Positions 8,368-16,462 of a stretch of DNA of 45,798 bases are shown one piece after another. The notes under the pieces are model-generated. The model ran no database searches, had not been told where the DNA came from, and saw nothing but the letters and a program-made list of their open reading frames with translations. Numbering within the stretch: the stretch's first letter is position 1; every line of letters starts with the position of its first letter. A program made the position numbers and the translations under genes. The stretch comes from Candidatus Parcubacteria bacterium (GTDB taxonomy: Bacteria > Patescibacteriota > Minisyncoccia > JACPXH01): NCBI GenBank assembly GCA_016196625.1, contig JACPXH010000003.1:1-45798 (forward strand), given 5' to 3'.

Positions 8368-10544
8368 CGAAACCGGGGGGTGCGACTGGCGGGGCGGCGG
8401 TCTCGACCTCTCGGGTGATGGGGGCGGTCTGAATGTGGCGGCCGATCCGGCTGGCTGTCCGGAGCGTCGGGGTAACGCGCCGCTTTAAGTGAAAGACTGA
8501 TTTTTCCGTTTGGGCCAAGCTCTTTGACCTTGACGGGCACGGCATCCCCCACTTTTACGATATCATCAACGCGCTCCACGCGCCACGGCGCGAGTTCTGA
8601 GATGTGGACAAGTCCGTCTTGACCGGGCAGGATTTCTACAATTGCGCCAAAATCCATAAGCCGCGTAACCTTGCCTTCGTAGATTTCTCCCACTTTAACC
8701 TCTCGGGTAATGTTGTTGATCCACTGAACGGCTTTCTGGGCCGATTCTTCAGATGTCGAGCCGATGAAAATAGTGCCGTCGTCTTCGATGTCAATGGTGG
8801 CGCCGGTATCGGCAATGATGGCATTGATCATTTTGCCGCCCGGACCGATGACTTCGCGGATTTTGTCTGGGTCGATTTTCAGCGTGATTATGCGCGGGGC
8901 GTACGGGGAAAGTTCGGCTCTGGGGTTTGGGATGCAGCCTGTCATGACTTCCAGAATCTGCATCCGTGCTGTCCGGGCTTGAGCGAATGTTTCCTCCACC
9001 ATGGGGAGCGTTACTCCCTCGATTTTTACGTCCATCTGTACGGCGGTGATGCCGTCGGCAGTGCCGGCCACCTTGAAGTCCATATCGCCGTGATGGTCTT
9101 CCGGCCCCTGGATATCGGTGAGCACCACGTAGCGGTCGACGTCGTTCATCATGAGCCCCATGGCGACCCCGGCTACGTGTTTGGCAATGGGGACTCCGGC
9201 ATCCATGAGCGCCAGGCTTGACCCACAGACCGAAGCCATGGACGAGGAGCCGTTTGAGGAGAGGATTTCAGAGACAATACGGATCGTGTAGGGGAATGCA
9301 TCCGCATTGGGGATGAGGGGTTTAAGAGCGCGTTCAGCCAGCGCGCCATGCCCAATTTCGCGCCGGCCCGGCCCACGCATGGGCTTAATTTCCCCGACCG
9401 AGTACGGCGGAAAATTGTAGTGGTGCAGAAACCGCTTTTTGCCGCGGATTTCGATGCCTTCGATAAGCTGCTGGTCAGATGGTGTACCCAAGGTGAGAAT
9501 CGAAAGTGCATGTGTTTGTCCGCGCATGAAAAGCCCCGAGCCGTGCGTGCGGCTGATGAGGCCAACTGTGGCGCGTAGCTCTCTGAGTTCGCTCGCCGTT
9601 CTTCCGTCCGGCCGCTTGCCTTGTTCGATCACGGCGCGGTGCACCGCGTCGTTGACGGTTGACTCAAAGAGGCTCTCAGTTTCGGTGCGTCTGTCTTCGC
9701 CAAGTGCTTTAACCAATTCTTCCTTGAGCGCGGATATTTTGGTCGCGAGTTCTGTTTTTGTGGGTGCGTTTAGGGTTTGTCCAAGGCGGTCGCCCGCGAT
9801 TTGCTCGAAGCGAGCCTTAAACTCGGGATCAGGTTCGGCCAAAACCACTTTTGCCTTGGGTCGTGCCTGCGCGGCGAGGATCTCTTCTTGGAAGTCGATG
9901 AGTTCTTTGATCGCCGCAAAACCAGCGCCAACGGCCTCAACCATTTCGGCCTCCGGCAGTTCTTTGGCGCCGGCTTCCATCATGTTGATGCGCTCTTTCG
10001 TGCCGGCCACAAAGAGGTCGAGCGCGCCCTCTTCGCGCTCCTTGAACGTTGGGTTTGGTGTGAAACCGGCGGCCCCACCGCCCACGCGCACGCCAGCGAC
10101 CGGCCCCTGCCACGGAATGTCTGACGTGGCGAGCGCAAGCGATGCGCCGATGAGCGCAGGCACATCAGGGTCATTTTCTTCGTCAATGGAAAGGACCGTG
10201 ATAACCACCTGCACTTCTTGACGCATGCGCTGGTCAAACCGAGGGCGGATGGCTCGGTCAATGAGTCTGCCGGTCAGCGTGGCCTCTTCTGACGGGCGCG
10301 ATTCTCGTCGGATGAAACGTGAGCCGAAGATTTTTCCGGCAGCGTAAAAACGTTCTTCGTACTCAACGAGGAGTGGCAAGTAGTCAACGCCCTCACGTGC
10401 CGTCTTTGACATGACGGCAGTGGCCAAGACCGTGGTTTGTCCGTAGCGAACGATCACCGATCCGTTCGCCTGTTCGGCCAGATTCGAGAATTCCACGACC
10501 AGTTCCCGACCGGCAACTTCCTTCCGAAAGATGGTTTGTCCCAT
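8364..10544 (-). CDS. pnp: Polyribonucleotide nucleotidyltransferase
   Basis: RNase PH repeats, KH domain (IGPGGKMINAIIADTGATIDIEDDGTIFI) and S1 domain (GEIYEGKVTRLMDFGAIVEILPGQDGLVHISEL). Confidence 0.97.
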   Translation of the reverse strand: MGQTIFRKEVAGRELVVEFSNLAEQANGSVIVRYGQTTVLATAVMSKTAREGVDYLPLLVEYEERFYAAGKIFGSRFIRRESRPSEEATLTGRLIDRAIRPRFDQRMRQEVQVVITVLSIDEENDPDVPALIGASLALATSDIPWQGPVAGVRVGGGAAGFTPNPTFKEREEGALDLFVAGTKERINMMEAGAKELPEAEMVEAVGAGFAAIKELIDFQEEILAAQARPKAKVVLAEPDPEFKARFEQIAGDRLGQTLNAPTKTELATKISALKEELVKALGEDRRTETESLFESTVNDAVHRAVIEQGKRPDGRTASELRELRATVGLISRTHGSGLFMRGQTHALSILTLGTPSDQQLIEGIEIRGKKRFLHHYNFPPYSVGEIKPMRGPGRREIGHGALAERALKPLIPNADAFPYTIRIVSEILSSNGSSSMASVCGSSLALMDAGVPIAKHVAGVAMGLMMNDVDRYVVLTDIQGPEDHHGDMDFKVAGTADGITAVQMDVKIEGVTLPMVEETFAQARTARMQILEVMTGCIPNPRAELSPYAPRIITLKIDPDKIREVIGPGGKMINAIIADTGATIDIEDDGTIFIGSTSEESAQKAVQWINNITREVKVGEIYEGKVTRLMDFGAIVEILPGQDGLVHISELAPWRVERVDDIVKVGDAVPVKVKELGPNGKISLSLKAARYPDAPDSQPDRPPHSDRPHHPRGRDRRPASRTPRFR

Positions 10545-10555
10545 GAGCGTACGGC

Positions 10556-10738
10556 CCTGGACCTTCAGACTTTAGACAACGTTCTTGTATCTCGCTAGAA
10601 CGTATTGTCTACCCCGTTAGAAAATCGCCAGTCGGCGGTTTTCAGCGGGGCAGGTTAACGAGGAAAGCTTGCGTCGAGTAAGCGGCAGCTCCGGCGCAAA
10701 TTTTCTAAACGGGGTCTACCTGTCTGAAGGTCAGATCC
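10556..10738 (-). promoter_or_regulatory. Structured 5' leader of pnp (multi-helix)
   Basis: Minus-strand RNA: GACCTTCAGAC/GTCTGAAGGTC closing helix; ACCCCGTTTAGAAAAT/ATTTTCTAACGGGGT; AGACAAtACGTTCT/AGAACGTtGTCT. Confidence 0.55.
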
Positions 10739-10789
10739 AGAGTTTAAATTAGTTGTAATTCACACGACGACAGACGACTTTTTATTTCG

Positions 10790-11386
10790 TTAGTGATGGA
10801 AGCGAATTTGCTTTTCAGCTGTGTCTGATTCGCGGGTAGTGCGGGGTAGTCGCTGGCGGCGGACTTGCATCTCGAGGCGTTTTGAGCGGATGAGGAAGCG
10901 GCTTGGATCTTGAGACAAATCAATGAAGTCATCCGCTGTTTCTTTGAGTCGGCCCGAGGACGATTCGCCAAAGGCCAGCACCTCAACTTGCTTGCCTTGG
11001 TTTTTTAGGTATTCGACCACCGGCACGAAGTCTCCATCGCCCGACACGAGCACGACTACGTCGAGCGTTGGCGCAAGACGCACGGCATCCACTGTAATCC
11101 CCACGTCCCAGTCGGCTTTTTTCGCGCCGCCGTAGAACACCTGCAGATCTTTGATTTTGGTTTCAATGCCGAGGCGCGTCAAGGCGTCAAAGAAAGTTTT
11201 TTCTTCTTCTACATCTGATTTGACCACGTACGCAATGGCCCGAATAAGCTTTCTGTCAGCCACCCCAGCCTTGACGACCTCATCAAAGTTCACCCGGGCC
11301 TTAAAAAGATTTTTGGCCGAGTGATACATGTTTTGAACGTCAATGAGCACGCCCACCCGTTGTTCCTTGTGTCGAACGATTGGCAT
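10790..11386 (-). CDS. NYN-domain (LabA/DUF88-like) protein
   Basis: VGVLIDVQNMYHSAKN, DVGITVDAVRL, DVVVLVSGDGDFVPVVEYLKNQGKQVEVLAFG. Confidence 0.85.
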   Translation of the reverse strand: MPIVRHKEQRVGVLIDVQNMYHSAKNLFKARVNFDEVVKAGVADRKLIRAIAYVVKSDVEEEKTFFDALTRLGIETKIKDLQVFYGGAKKADWDVGITVDAVRLAPTLDVVVLVSGDGDFVPVVEYLKNQGKQVEVLAFGESSSGRLKETADDFIDLSQDPSRFLIRSKRLEMQVRRQRLPRTTRESDTAEKQIRFHH

Positions 11387-11411
11387 GGCTGCGATTCCGC
11401 GTGAAACCGGA

Positions 11412-11684
11412 TCAGGCTTTGGCCTTGAGCCCGATTTTGCGCACGATTGATTGGTAGCGCTTTTTGTCTTCGGCCAGGAGGTAGTCGAGGAGCCGTTTGC
11501 GCTTAGCCACCATTTTTAAGAGTCCCCGGCGCGAGTGGTTGTCTTTCGTATGTTTTAAGAGGTGCTGGCGGAGCTGTTCGATCTCTTCGGTAAAGAGTGC
11601 GATTTGAACTTCCGACGAGCCGGTGTCTTGGTCGTGGAGTTTGTATTTTTTTATAACCTTTTCTTTCTCTTGCGGTTGCAGCAT
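11412..11684 (-). CDS. rpsO: 30S ribosomal protein S15
   Basis: [53 protein letters not shown]. Confidence 0.97.
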   Translation of the reverse strand: MLQPQEKEKVIKKYKLHDQDTGSSEVQIALFTEEIEQLRQHLLKHTKDNHSRRGLLKMVAKRKRLLDYLLAEDKKRYQSIVRKIGLKAKA

Positions 11685-11746
11685 GATAGTAATGCAAGTC
11701 TAGCACGCTCCGTGTTAATGAGCAAGGATTTTTTGGAAAGGAGTAG

Positions 11747-11777
11747 CGCCCAGCCGTACTTGTGCGGCTGGGCGCTA
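11747..11777. terminator. Hairpin terminator
   Basis: GCGCCCAGCCG-tacttgtg-CGGCTGGGCGC downstream of the minus-strand ORF at 11795. Confidence 0.65.
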
Positions 11778-11794
11778 GGGCTCGCGTCTCGCAG

Positions 11795-12325
11795 CTATGA
11801 AAGGTGCACGAGCGCGAGGCAGTTGTAGCCGTGATGGAACAGATGAGACGGCGCTTCTCCTTTTGCGGCGAGGTCAAATATCCCCTCTGTGCCTTCACAG
11901 TCGCTGAAGCTATGCGGCCGGTTCAAAGTCAACAACCCGTTCAGGTATGAGAGCGTCTCGTCCTCAACACGGAAGCTCTTCGGGCCGCGGCCGCCCACGA
12001 AGATGCGATTCTCGTAGGCGTACCGGAGCGCTCGCCTGAGAAAGGGGATTGCGCGCTTGTCTTTGCACCAACCCCGATACTGCATGCCCCAGACCGGGCC
12101 GGACCGCAGCTCTTCGTGCCAGATACCGGTTTGGCCGAAGCTCTTCTCGCCAACCGAGAAGTAACAATCCACATACAGGAACGGCGGCTTCTTGTATCGG
12201 AGGACCCGTGAGCCGGGTAGCTCAACAATGGTCCTCTTGGCCATGACTATGTCGTCCGCGCAGATTTCCATCCCCGCCTCGAAAAAGAAGTCGAGCACCT
12301 CTTTTTCGGCGAGTTCGATTCCCAT
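11795..12325 (-). CDS. DUF5680-like protein
   Basis: 176 aa with YVDCYF...GQTGIWHEELRSGPVWGMQYRGW; tentative family recognition. Confidence 0.6.
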   Translation of the reverse strand: MGIELAEKEVLDFFFEAGMEICADDIVMAKRTIVELPGSRVLRYKKPPFLYVDCYFSVGEKSFGQTGIWHEELRSGPVWGMQYRGWCKDKRAIPFLRRALRYAYENRIFVGGRGPKSFRVEDETLSYLNGLLTLNRPHSFSDCEGTEGIFDLAAKGEAPSHLFHHGYNCLALVHLS

Positions 12326-12488
12326 CGCTGCGCAGTATTTTATTTGTACACTCCTTATTTTACTTCGTCAAGTGCAGAATACTTAAAATAGTTCGAACGC
12401 ATTTCGCCGCCTTCGGCGGCGAGGAAAGCCCCCCGCGAAAATTCGGAAAGGCGGCGGAGCCGCACCGCTGACAATTTCAAGTTTTTCT

Positions 12489-12551
12489 AATGAGTTGATT
12501 TTAACTCATTGCAGTAAATTTTTCAATCAAAGATTATTGAAAAATTTACTG
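12489..12551. repeat. Two adjacent AT-rich hairpins
   Basis: AATGAGTT-6-AACTCATT and CAGTAAATTTTTCAAT-8-ATTGAAAAATTTACTG (16-bp perfect). Confidence 0.85.
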
Positions 12552-12589
12552 GTTTGGCGGCAAATTCTTTGAAAAAATAAAAAGAGAAA

Positions 12590-12618
12590 GGCACCGTCAA
12601 CTGAATGAACGGTGCCTG
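12590..12618 (-). terminator. Hairpin GGCACCGT...ACGGTGCC after the cassette ORF
   Basis: ggcaccgtcaactgaatgaacggtgcc with flanking A-tract (U-tract on the minus strand). Confidence 0.6.
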
Positions 12619-12666
12619 TGATGGACAACACTTGGTGGGGCGGTTGTCCGTTAACCCCTACTGCGC

Positions 12667-13143
12667 CTACCACTCCGGCCCGCGAGTGCCCCATGATCTC
12701 GGGATGTCCGTCGCGGTGATGCCATACTGGCTACGCCGCGGCTTCTTCCAGAGCATGAGACGACCCGAGTAGCGGAAGCAGAGCGTCAGTAGCTTGATCC
12801 GGTCGTTCTTCACGAACCGGGCCAGAGCCACTTCCACGTCTGCCTGCTTCCACGAGGCCACCGTCAGTTTCTCGTCCTCGCGGACGGGAAACGGATACGG
12901 AAGCTCCTCGTGCGCCGTGCCGTAGGCGTAGTACTCGCCGTCGCCTGGGTCGAGACGGAGCGTGATGTCGCCGAAGTTGATCTTCGGACGATACACCACA
13001 CTTTGCCGGTTCGACCAGATCCCGAAGAGGAAGAAGAGAATCGTTTCCCTCCACCTCGACTCTGGGAACTCCTGCGACGGGAGACCGCTCACCTGGATAT
13101 CGTTGGAGATGATCCCGGCGAGACGCTGTACGAGCTGGTTCAT
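12667..13143 (-). CDS. Hypothetical protein (about 158 aa)
   Basis: ATG at 13143 preceded by AAGGAGG RBS (13150-13156); ORF MNQLVQRLAGIISNDIQVSG...RGPEW. The track's longer start is less likely. Confidence 0.7.
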   Translation of the reverse strand: MNQLVQRLAGIISNDIQVSGLPSQEFPESRWRETILFFLFGIWSNRQSVVYRPKINFGDITLRLDPGDGEYYAYGTAHEELPYPFPVREDEKLTVASWKQADVEVALARFVKNDRIKLLTLCFRYSGRLMLWKKPRRSQYGITATDIPRSWGTRGPEW

Positions 13144-13400
13144 GGCGAACCTCCTTGGGGAGGTGCTCCGCAATACCACACTACTGGACAATCCAGCAGG
13201 TGAATTGTGGAGGCAGCCGCATTTCTGCAGCAACAAGCGAGAAACTAAGGAATAATTTCCCATTTGTTGCCGCAGAAGCCAAAAATCAATGTACTTAATT
13301 TACTGCAATGAGTATAGCATATATGAACCAGTATGTCAAGCCAAGGGCAGAACAATCAAAAAAGCCCTTATTTTAGGCTATTTTCTCTGCTTGCTATCAA

Positions 13401-13640
13401 CAGACTTTTTGGGAACATCCCAAACTTTTGAATAAGTGCCAGGAGGTGATGGAAAGGCGCGGCAAGCAAAAAGAAATCAGAAAACACTATTTCGCTTTTC
13501 TTGGCCTTATGAAATGTGGCTCATGTGATTGTTCTATCACCGCCGAAAAGCAAAAAGGGCACAACTATTATCGCTGTACCAAAAAGAAAGAGAACTGCCA
13601 AGAAAAGCATTACCTCCGAGAAGAAAGTTTGGTTGGTGGC
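13401..13640 (+). pseudogene. Remnant of a large serine recombinase (zinc beta-ribbon region)
   Basis: QTFWEHPKLLNKCQEVMERRGKQKEIRKHYFAFLGLMKCGSCDCSITAEKQKGHNYYRCTKKKENCQEKHYLREESL; no catalytic N-terminal domain present. Confidence 0.7.
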
Positions 13641-13643
13641 CGA

Positions 13644-13662
13644 GCGGCGCGTTCCGCGCCGC
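13644..13662 (-). terminator. Hairpin downstream of tRNA-Lys
   Basis: GCGGCGCG-TTC-CGCGCCGC. Confidence 0.5.
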
Positions 13663-13683
13663 GAGGCATTGACTTTTCCTGAT

Positions 13684-13758
13684 TGGTGCCCCCACTAGGA
13701 ATCGAACCTAGATACACGGATTAAGAGTCCGCTGCTTTACCGATTAAGCTATGGGGGC
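13684..13758 (-). tRNA. tRNA-Lys(CTT), CCA encoded
   Basis: GCCCCCAUAGCUUAAUCGGUAAAGCAGCGGACUCUUAAUCCGUGUAUCUAGGUUCGAUUCCUAGUGGGGGCACCA folds as a cloverleaf. Confidence 0.93.
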
Positions 13759-13764
13759 TTGGGC

Positions 13765-14490
13765 TTATAAGTTAACAGGCCTGACGGTATTTCTCAAAGA
13801 CTGCCACCTTCGTTCGGTTAGCGTAACTTCTGGGTCCAAGTTTTTTAGCGCTGCCTGTAACCACCCAAATATTCGATAATGGAGATTAACGCTCTTCGGC
13901 ACTTCAATCCGTGCTGTTCCGTAATAGAGATTGTTCTTTTTGAAGCCTTTGCTTCTCGGTTTTACAAAGGTTTTCCCGAAGTTGCTAATCGGAATATCGG
14001 TGAGATCTGACCAAAACTTCTTTATGTTGGCCTCGTTTTGTTGCGGATAGATATTCAAGCGCATTTTGAGGTTCGCCGGGAGAATCGAGAACATTGAGGT
14101 AATCCAACGAACCATGAATAGGATGAGGCGCGGGTCTGAATTGGTTATCTCAAGCATTTTCCCCTTGCTGCCCTCGGCCCAGTAGAGCGACGTACCCATG
14201 AGGCGTAATGCCTCGTGCGATACAGGAAGGCAAACCTCCTTTTTTGCTGCTGTGATTATCGCGTCGACCTCTCTTTGTCGGCGGGCTTTTTGGCTTTGAG
14301 GCCCCCGCGAAAGTATGGCGATTTGCTTGGTATAAAGCCTTTCCTTGTGTTCTGGCTTAAGTGGCAATCCCTTCAGCCAAGAACTCAAGGCGCTTTTTGA
14401 TACCGCTACTTCCTTCCGTATTTCTCCGTAGCTCCACCCTTGTTTTCGTAACGAAATCGCTTTTTGTCTGGCGACAGTGTAATTTTCCAT
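13765..14490 (-). CDS. HTH-containing protein of a homing-endonuclease-like family
   Basis: HTH ISLRKQGWSYGEIRKEVAVSKSALSSWLKGLPL; then LMGTSLYWAEGSKGKMLEITNSDPRLILFMVRW...FWSDLTDIPISNFGKTFVKPRSK...YYGTARIEVPKSVNLHYRIFGWLQ. Confidence 0.65.
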   Translation of the reverse strand: MENYTVARQKAISLRKQGWSYGEIRKEVAVSKSALSSWLKGLPLKPEHKERLYTKQIAILSRGPQSQKARRQREVDAIITAAKKEVCLPVSHEALRLMGTSLYWAEGSKGKMLEITNSDPRLILFMVRWITSMFSILPANLKMRLNIYPQQNEANIKKFWSDLTDIPISNFGKTFVKPRSKGFKKNNLYYGTARIEVPKSVNLHYRIFGWLQAALKNLDPEVTLTERRWQSLRNTVRPVNL

Positions 14491-14568
14491 GTACCACCAT
14501 CGTACCACACAGGAAAGATGAACTCAACACTGTATTTTTACAGGCGAACGGGTGGTCGATTTGGTCTG

Positions 14569-14640
14569 TGTCCCCGAGAGGACTCGAACCCCTAATAACT
14601 GCTCCGAAGGCAGTTGTGATATCCATTTCACTACGGGGAC
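14569..14640 (-). tRNA. tRNA-Arg(TCG), CCA not encoded
   Basis: GUCCCCG...CUUCGGA anticodon loop...GGGGUUCGAGUCCUC UCGGGGAC. Confidence 0.9.
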
Positions 14641-14717
14641 GGACAACGACCAATTATAGGCGTTAGTGCATTGAGCGGTCAATTGAAGCATGGCAGTGCC
14701 TGCGGTAGAATTGCGAC

Positions 14718-16208
14718 ATGCCCAGCCAGAAAACTCCGAAAGAAGTTGCCGCCTTGATTGAGCAGCTCACCACTGCTGGTTTTGAAGCTGTTGTGGTGGG
14801 TGGGTGCGTGAGGGATCTTTTGCTCAACGCGAAACCGGCGGATTGGGATGTAGCCACAGATGCGATTCCCGAAGAGATCCAGCGGGTTTTCCCGGAGAGC
14901 GTATATGAAAATCAGTTCGGCACCGTGGGCGTGAAAACCGGCAGCGATGATCCATCGCTCGCGATTGTAGAAGTAACCACGTATCGGGTGGACGAATCAT
15001 ACTCTGACCAGCGTCACCCGGATCGGGTGCGGTTCACCAAGAGTCTTGAGGAAGATTTGGCGCGGCGGGATTTTACGATCAATGCCATCGCACTGAAAAT
15101 CAAAAATCCAGATCAAAACTCCAAAATAGCGGAAGACTACGAAATTGTTGATCCGTTTGGCGGGCAGGCCGACCTTGAGGCGAGGCTTATCCGCGCGGTG
15201 GGGGAGCCGACCACACGTTTCCGGGAAGATGCGCTGCGGCTCATGCGGGCGGTGCGGCTGGCCACACAGCTCGGGTTCACGATTGAGCCGGAAACCACCG
15301 CGGCTATCAAGGCGAATGCGCGGTTACTCAAAGCCATCGCCGCAGAGCGCATCCGCGACGAACTCACGAAATTGGTCATGGCAGATAAGCCCGCTCTTGG
15401 TTTCACGTTGCTCAAGGATTTGGAGTTGCTGGAATACGTCTTGCCTGAACTTGCCGAGGGGGTTGGCGTGGGCCAGAATAAGCACCACATCTATCCGGTG
15501 TTTGAACATTCAATCAATTCGCTTGAGTACGCAGCCCACGCCAAGTACTCGCTCAACGTTCGGCTCGCCGCGCTCTTGCACGATGTCGGCAAACCAAAAA
15601 CCAAGCGGGGCGAAGGGCCGGATTCCACGTTTTACGGCCACGAGATGGTGGGGGCAAAGATGACGCGTCAAGCTCTTCGCCGCCTCAAATTCTCCAAGGA
15701 TATCGAGGAGCAGGTAACGCATCTCGTGCGCTACCACCTCTTCTATTACAATGTGGACGAGGTAACCGAAGCCGGGGTCCGGCGGCTCGTGCGCAAGGTT
15801 GGGCCGGAGCACATGGCTGATCTCATCAAGTTGCGCACCGCAGACCGGAAGGGATCGGGTGTGCCCAAAGCCATGCCGTATAAACTTCGGCATTTGCAGT
15901 TTTTGATCGAGAAGGTTTCGCGCGATCCCTTGACCGTCGGAATGCTCAACATCAGGGGCGATGACATCATGCGGATTTTGAAGATTGACCCCGGGCCAAA
16001 GGTCGGTCTAATATTGAAAGCCCTCATGGACGAAGTGCTTGATGATCCGGGGAAAAACACCACAGAATATCTTGAGGCGCGCATTGCCGAGCTCGGTGCG
16101 CTATCAGAGCCAGAGCTCCGAAAATTTGCCCAAGCCGGGGAGGGGAAGGTGGAGGAGTTCGAGGCCGGGGCAGTCGCCGAAATAAAAAAGAAGCACTGGG
16201 TGCAGTAA
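14718..16208 (+). CDS. cca: CCA tRNA nucleotidyltransferase / poly(A) polymerase family with HD domain
   Basis: VVGGCVRDLLLNAKPADWDVATDA, RRDFTINAIAL, HDVGKPKT, HEMVGAKMTRQALRRLKF. Confidence 0.95.
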   Translation: MPSQKTPKEVAALIEQLTTAGFEAVVVGGCVRDLLLNAKPADWDVATDAIPEEIQRVFPESVYENQFGTVGVKTGSDDPSLAIVEVTTYRVDESYSDQRHPDRVRFTKSLEEDLARRDFTINAIALKIKNPDQNSKIAEDYEIVDPFGGQADLEARLIRAVGEPTTRFREDALRLMRAVRLATQLGFTIEPETTAAIKANARLLKAIAAERIRDELTKLVMADKPALGFTLLKDLELLEYVLPELAEGVGVGQNKHHIYPVFEHSINSLEYAAHAKYSLNVRLAALLHDVGKPKTKRGEGPDSTFYGHEMVGAKMTRQALRRLKFSKDIEEQVTHLVRYHLFYYNVDEVTEAGVRRLVRKVGPEHMADLIKLRTADRKGSGVPKAMPYKLRHLQFLIEKVSRDPLTVGMLNIRGDDIMRILKIDPGPKVGLILKALMDEVLDDPGKNTTEYLEARIAELGALSEPELRKFAQAGEGKVEEFEAGAVAEIKKKHWVQ

Positions 16209-16209
16209 A

Positions 16210-16422
16210 TTGTAAGAAATCATCGCGTTGTTTACACAAACAGACATGATACGATCTGACACCAAGCCGGGCAGGCTCTCGCTACGCGAAAATCCCCAGC
16301 GAGGATTTTCGCTGCTCTTCGGCCTCGCTCCTCCGCCTGCTGGCGGAGACCCTGCCCGCTCGGCCTCAGAAGCCACTCGAGCCTACCCGGCTTGATGCAA
16401 ACAACGCTAGCCTTTCTTACAA
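16210..16422. repeat. Nested-palindrome element downstream of cca
   Basis: Outer TTGTAAGAAA-5-GCGTTGTTT (16210-16233) / AAACAACGC-5-TTTCTTACAA (16399-16422); middle AAGCCGGGCAGG/CCTACCCGGCTT; inner GCGAAAATCC/GGATTTTCGC and CTCCGCC/GGCGGAG. Confidence 0.75.
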
Positions 16423-16462
16423 GTAGTGATGCCCACGTGAGTCGAAGCGGGGCGAGCGAAGG

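Larger units (their letters stand above)
12504..13313. mobile_element. Putative IR-bounded cassette
   Basis: Perfect 17-bp inverted repeat ACTCATTGCAGTAAATT (12504-12520) / AATTTACTGCAATGAGT (13297-13313) enclosing one ORF. Confidence 0.45.

Noticed and set aside
9439-10221. 260-aa plus-strand ORF opposite pnp
   Set aside because: Ser/Arg/Ala-rich antisense shadow of the clearly conserved pnp frame.
13428-13682. Intact small zinc-ribbon protein (84 aa)
   Set aside because: Similarity starts upstream of the nominal start and matches only the interior of large serine recombinases; better explained as a remnant.
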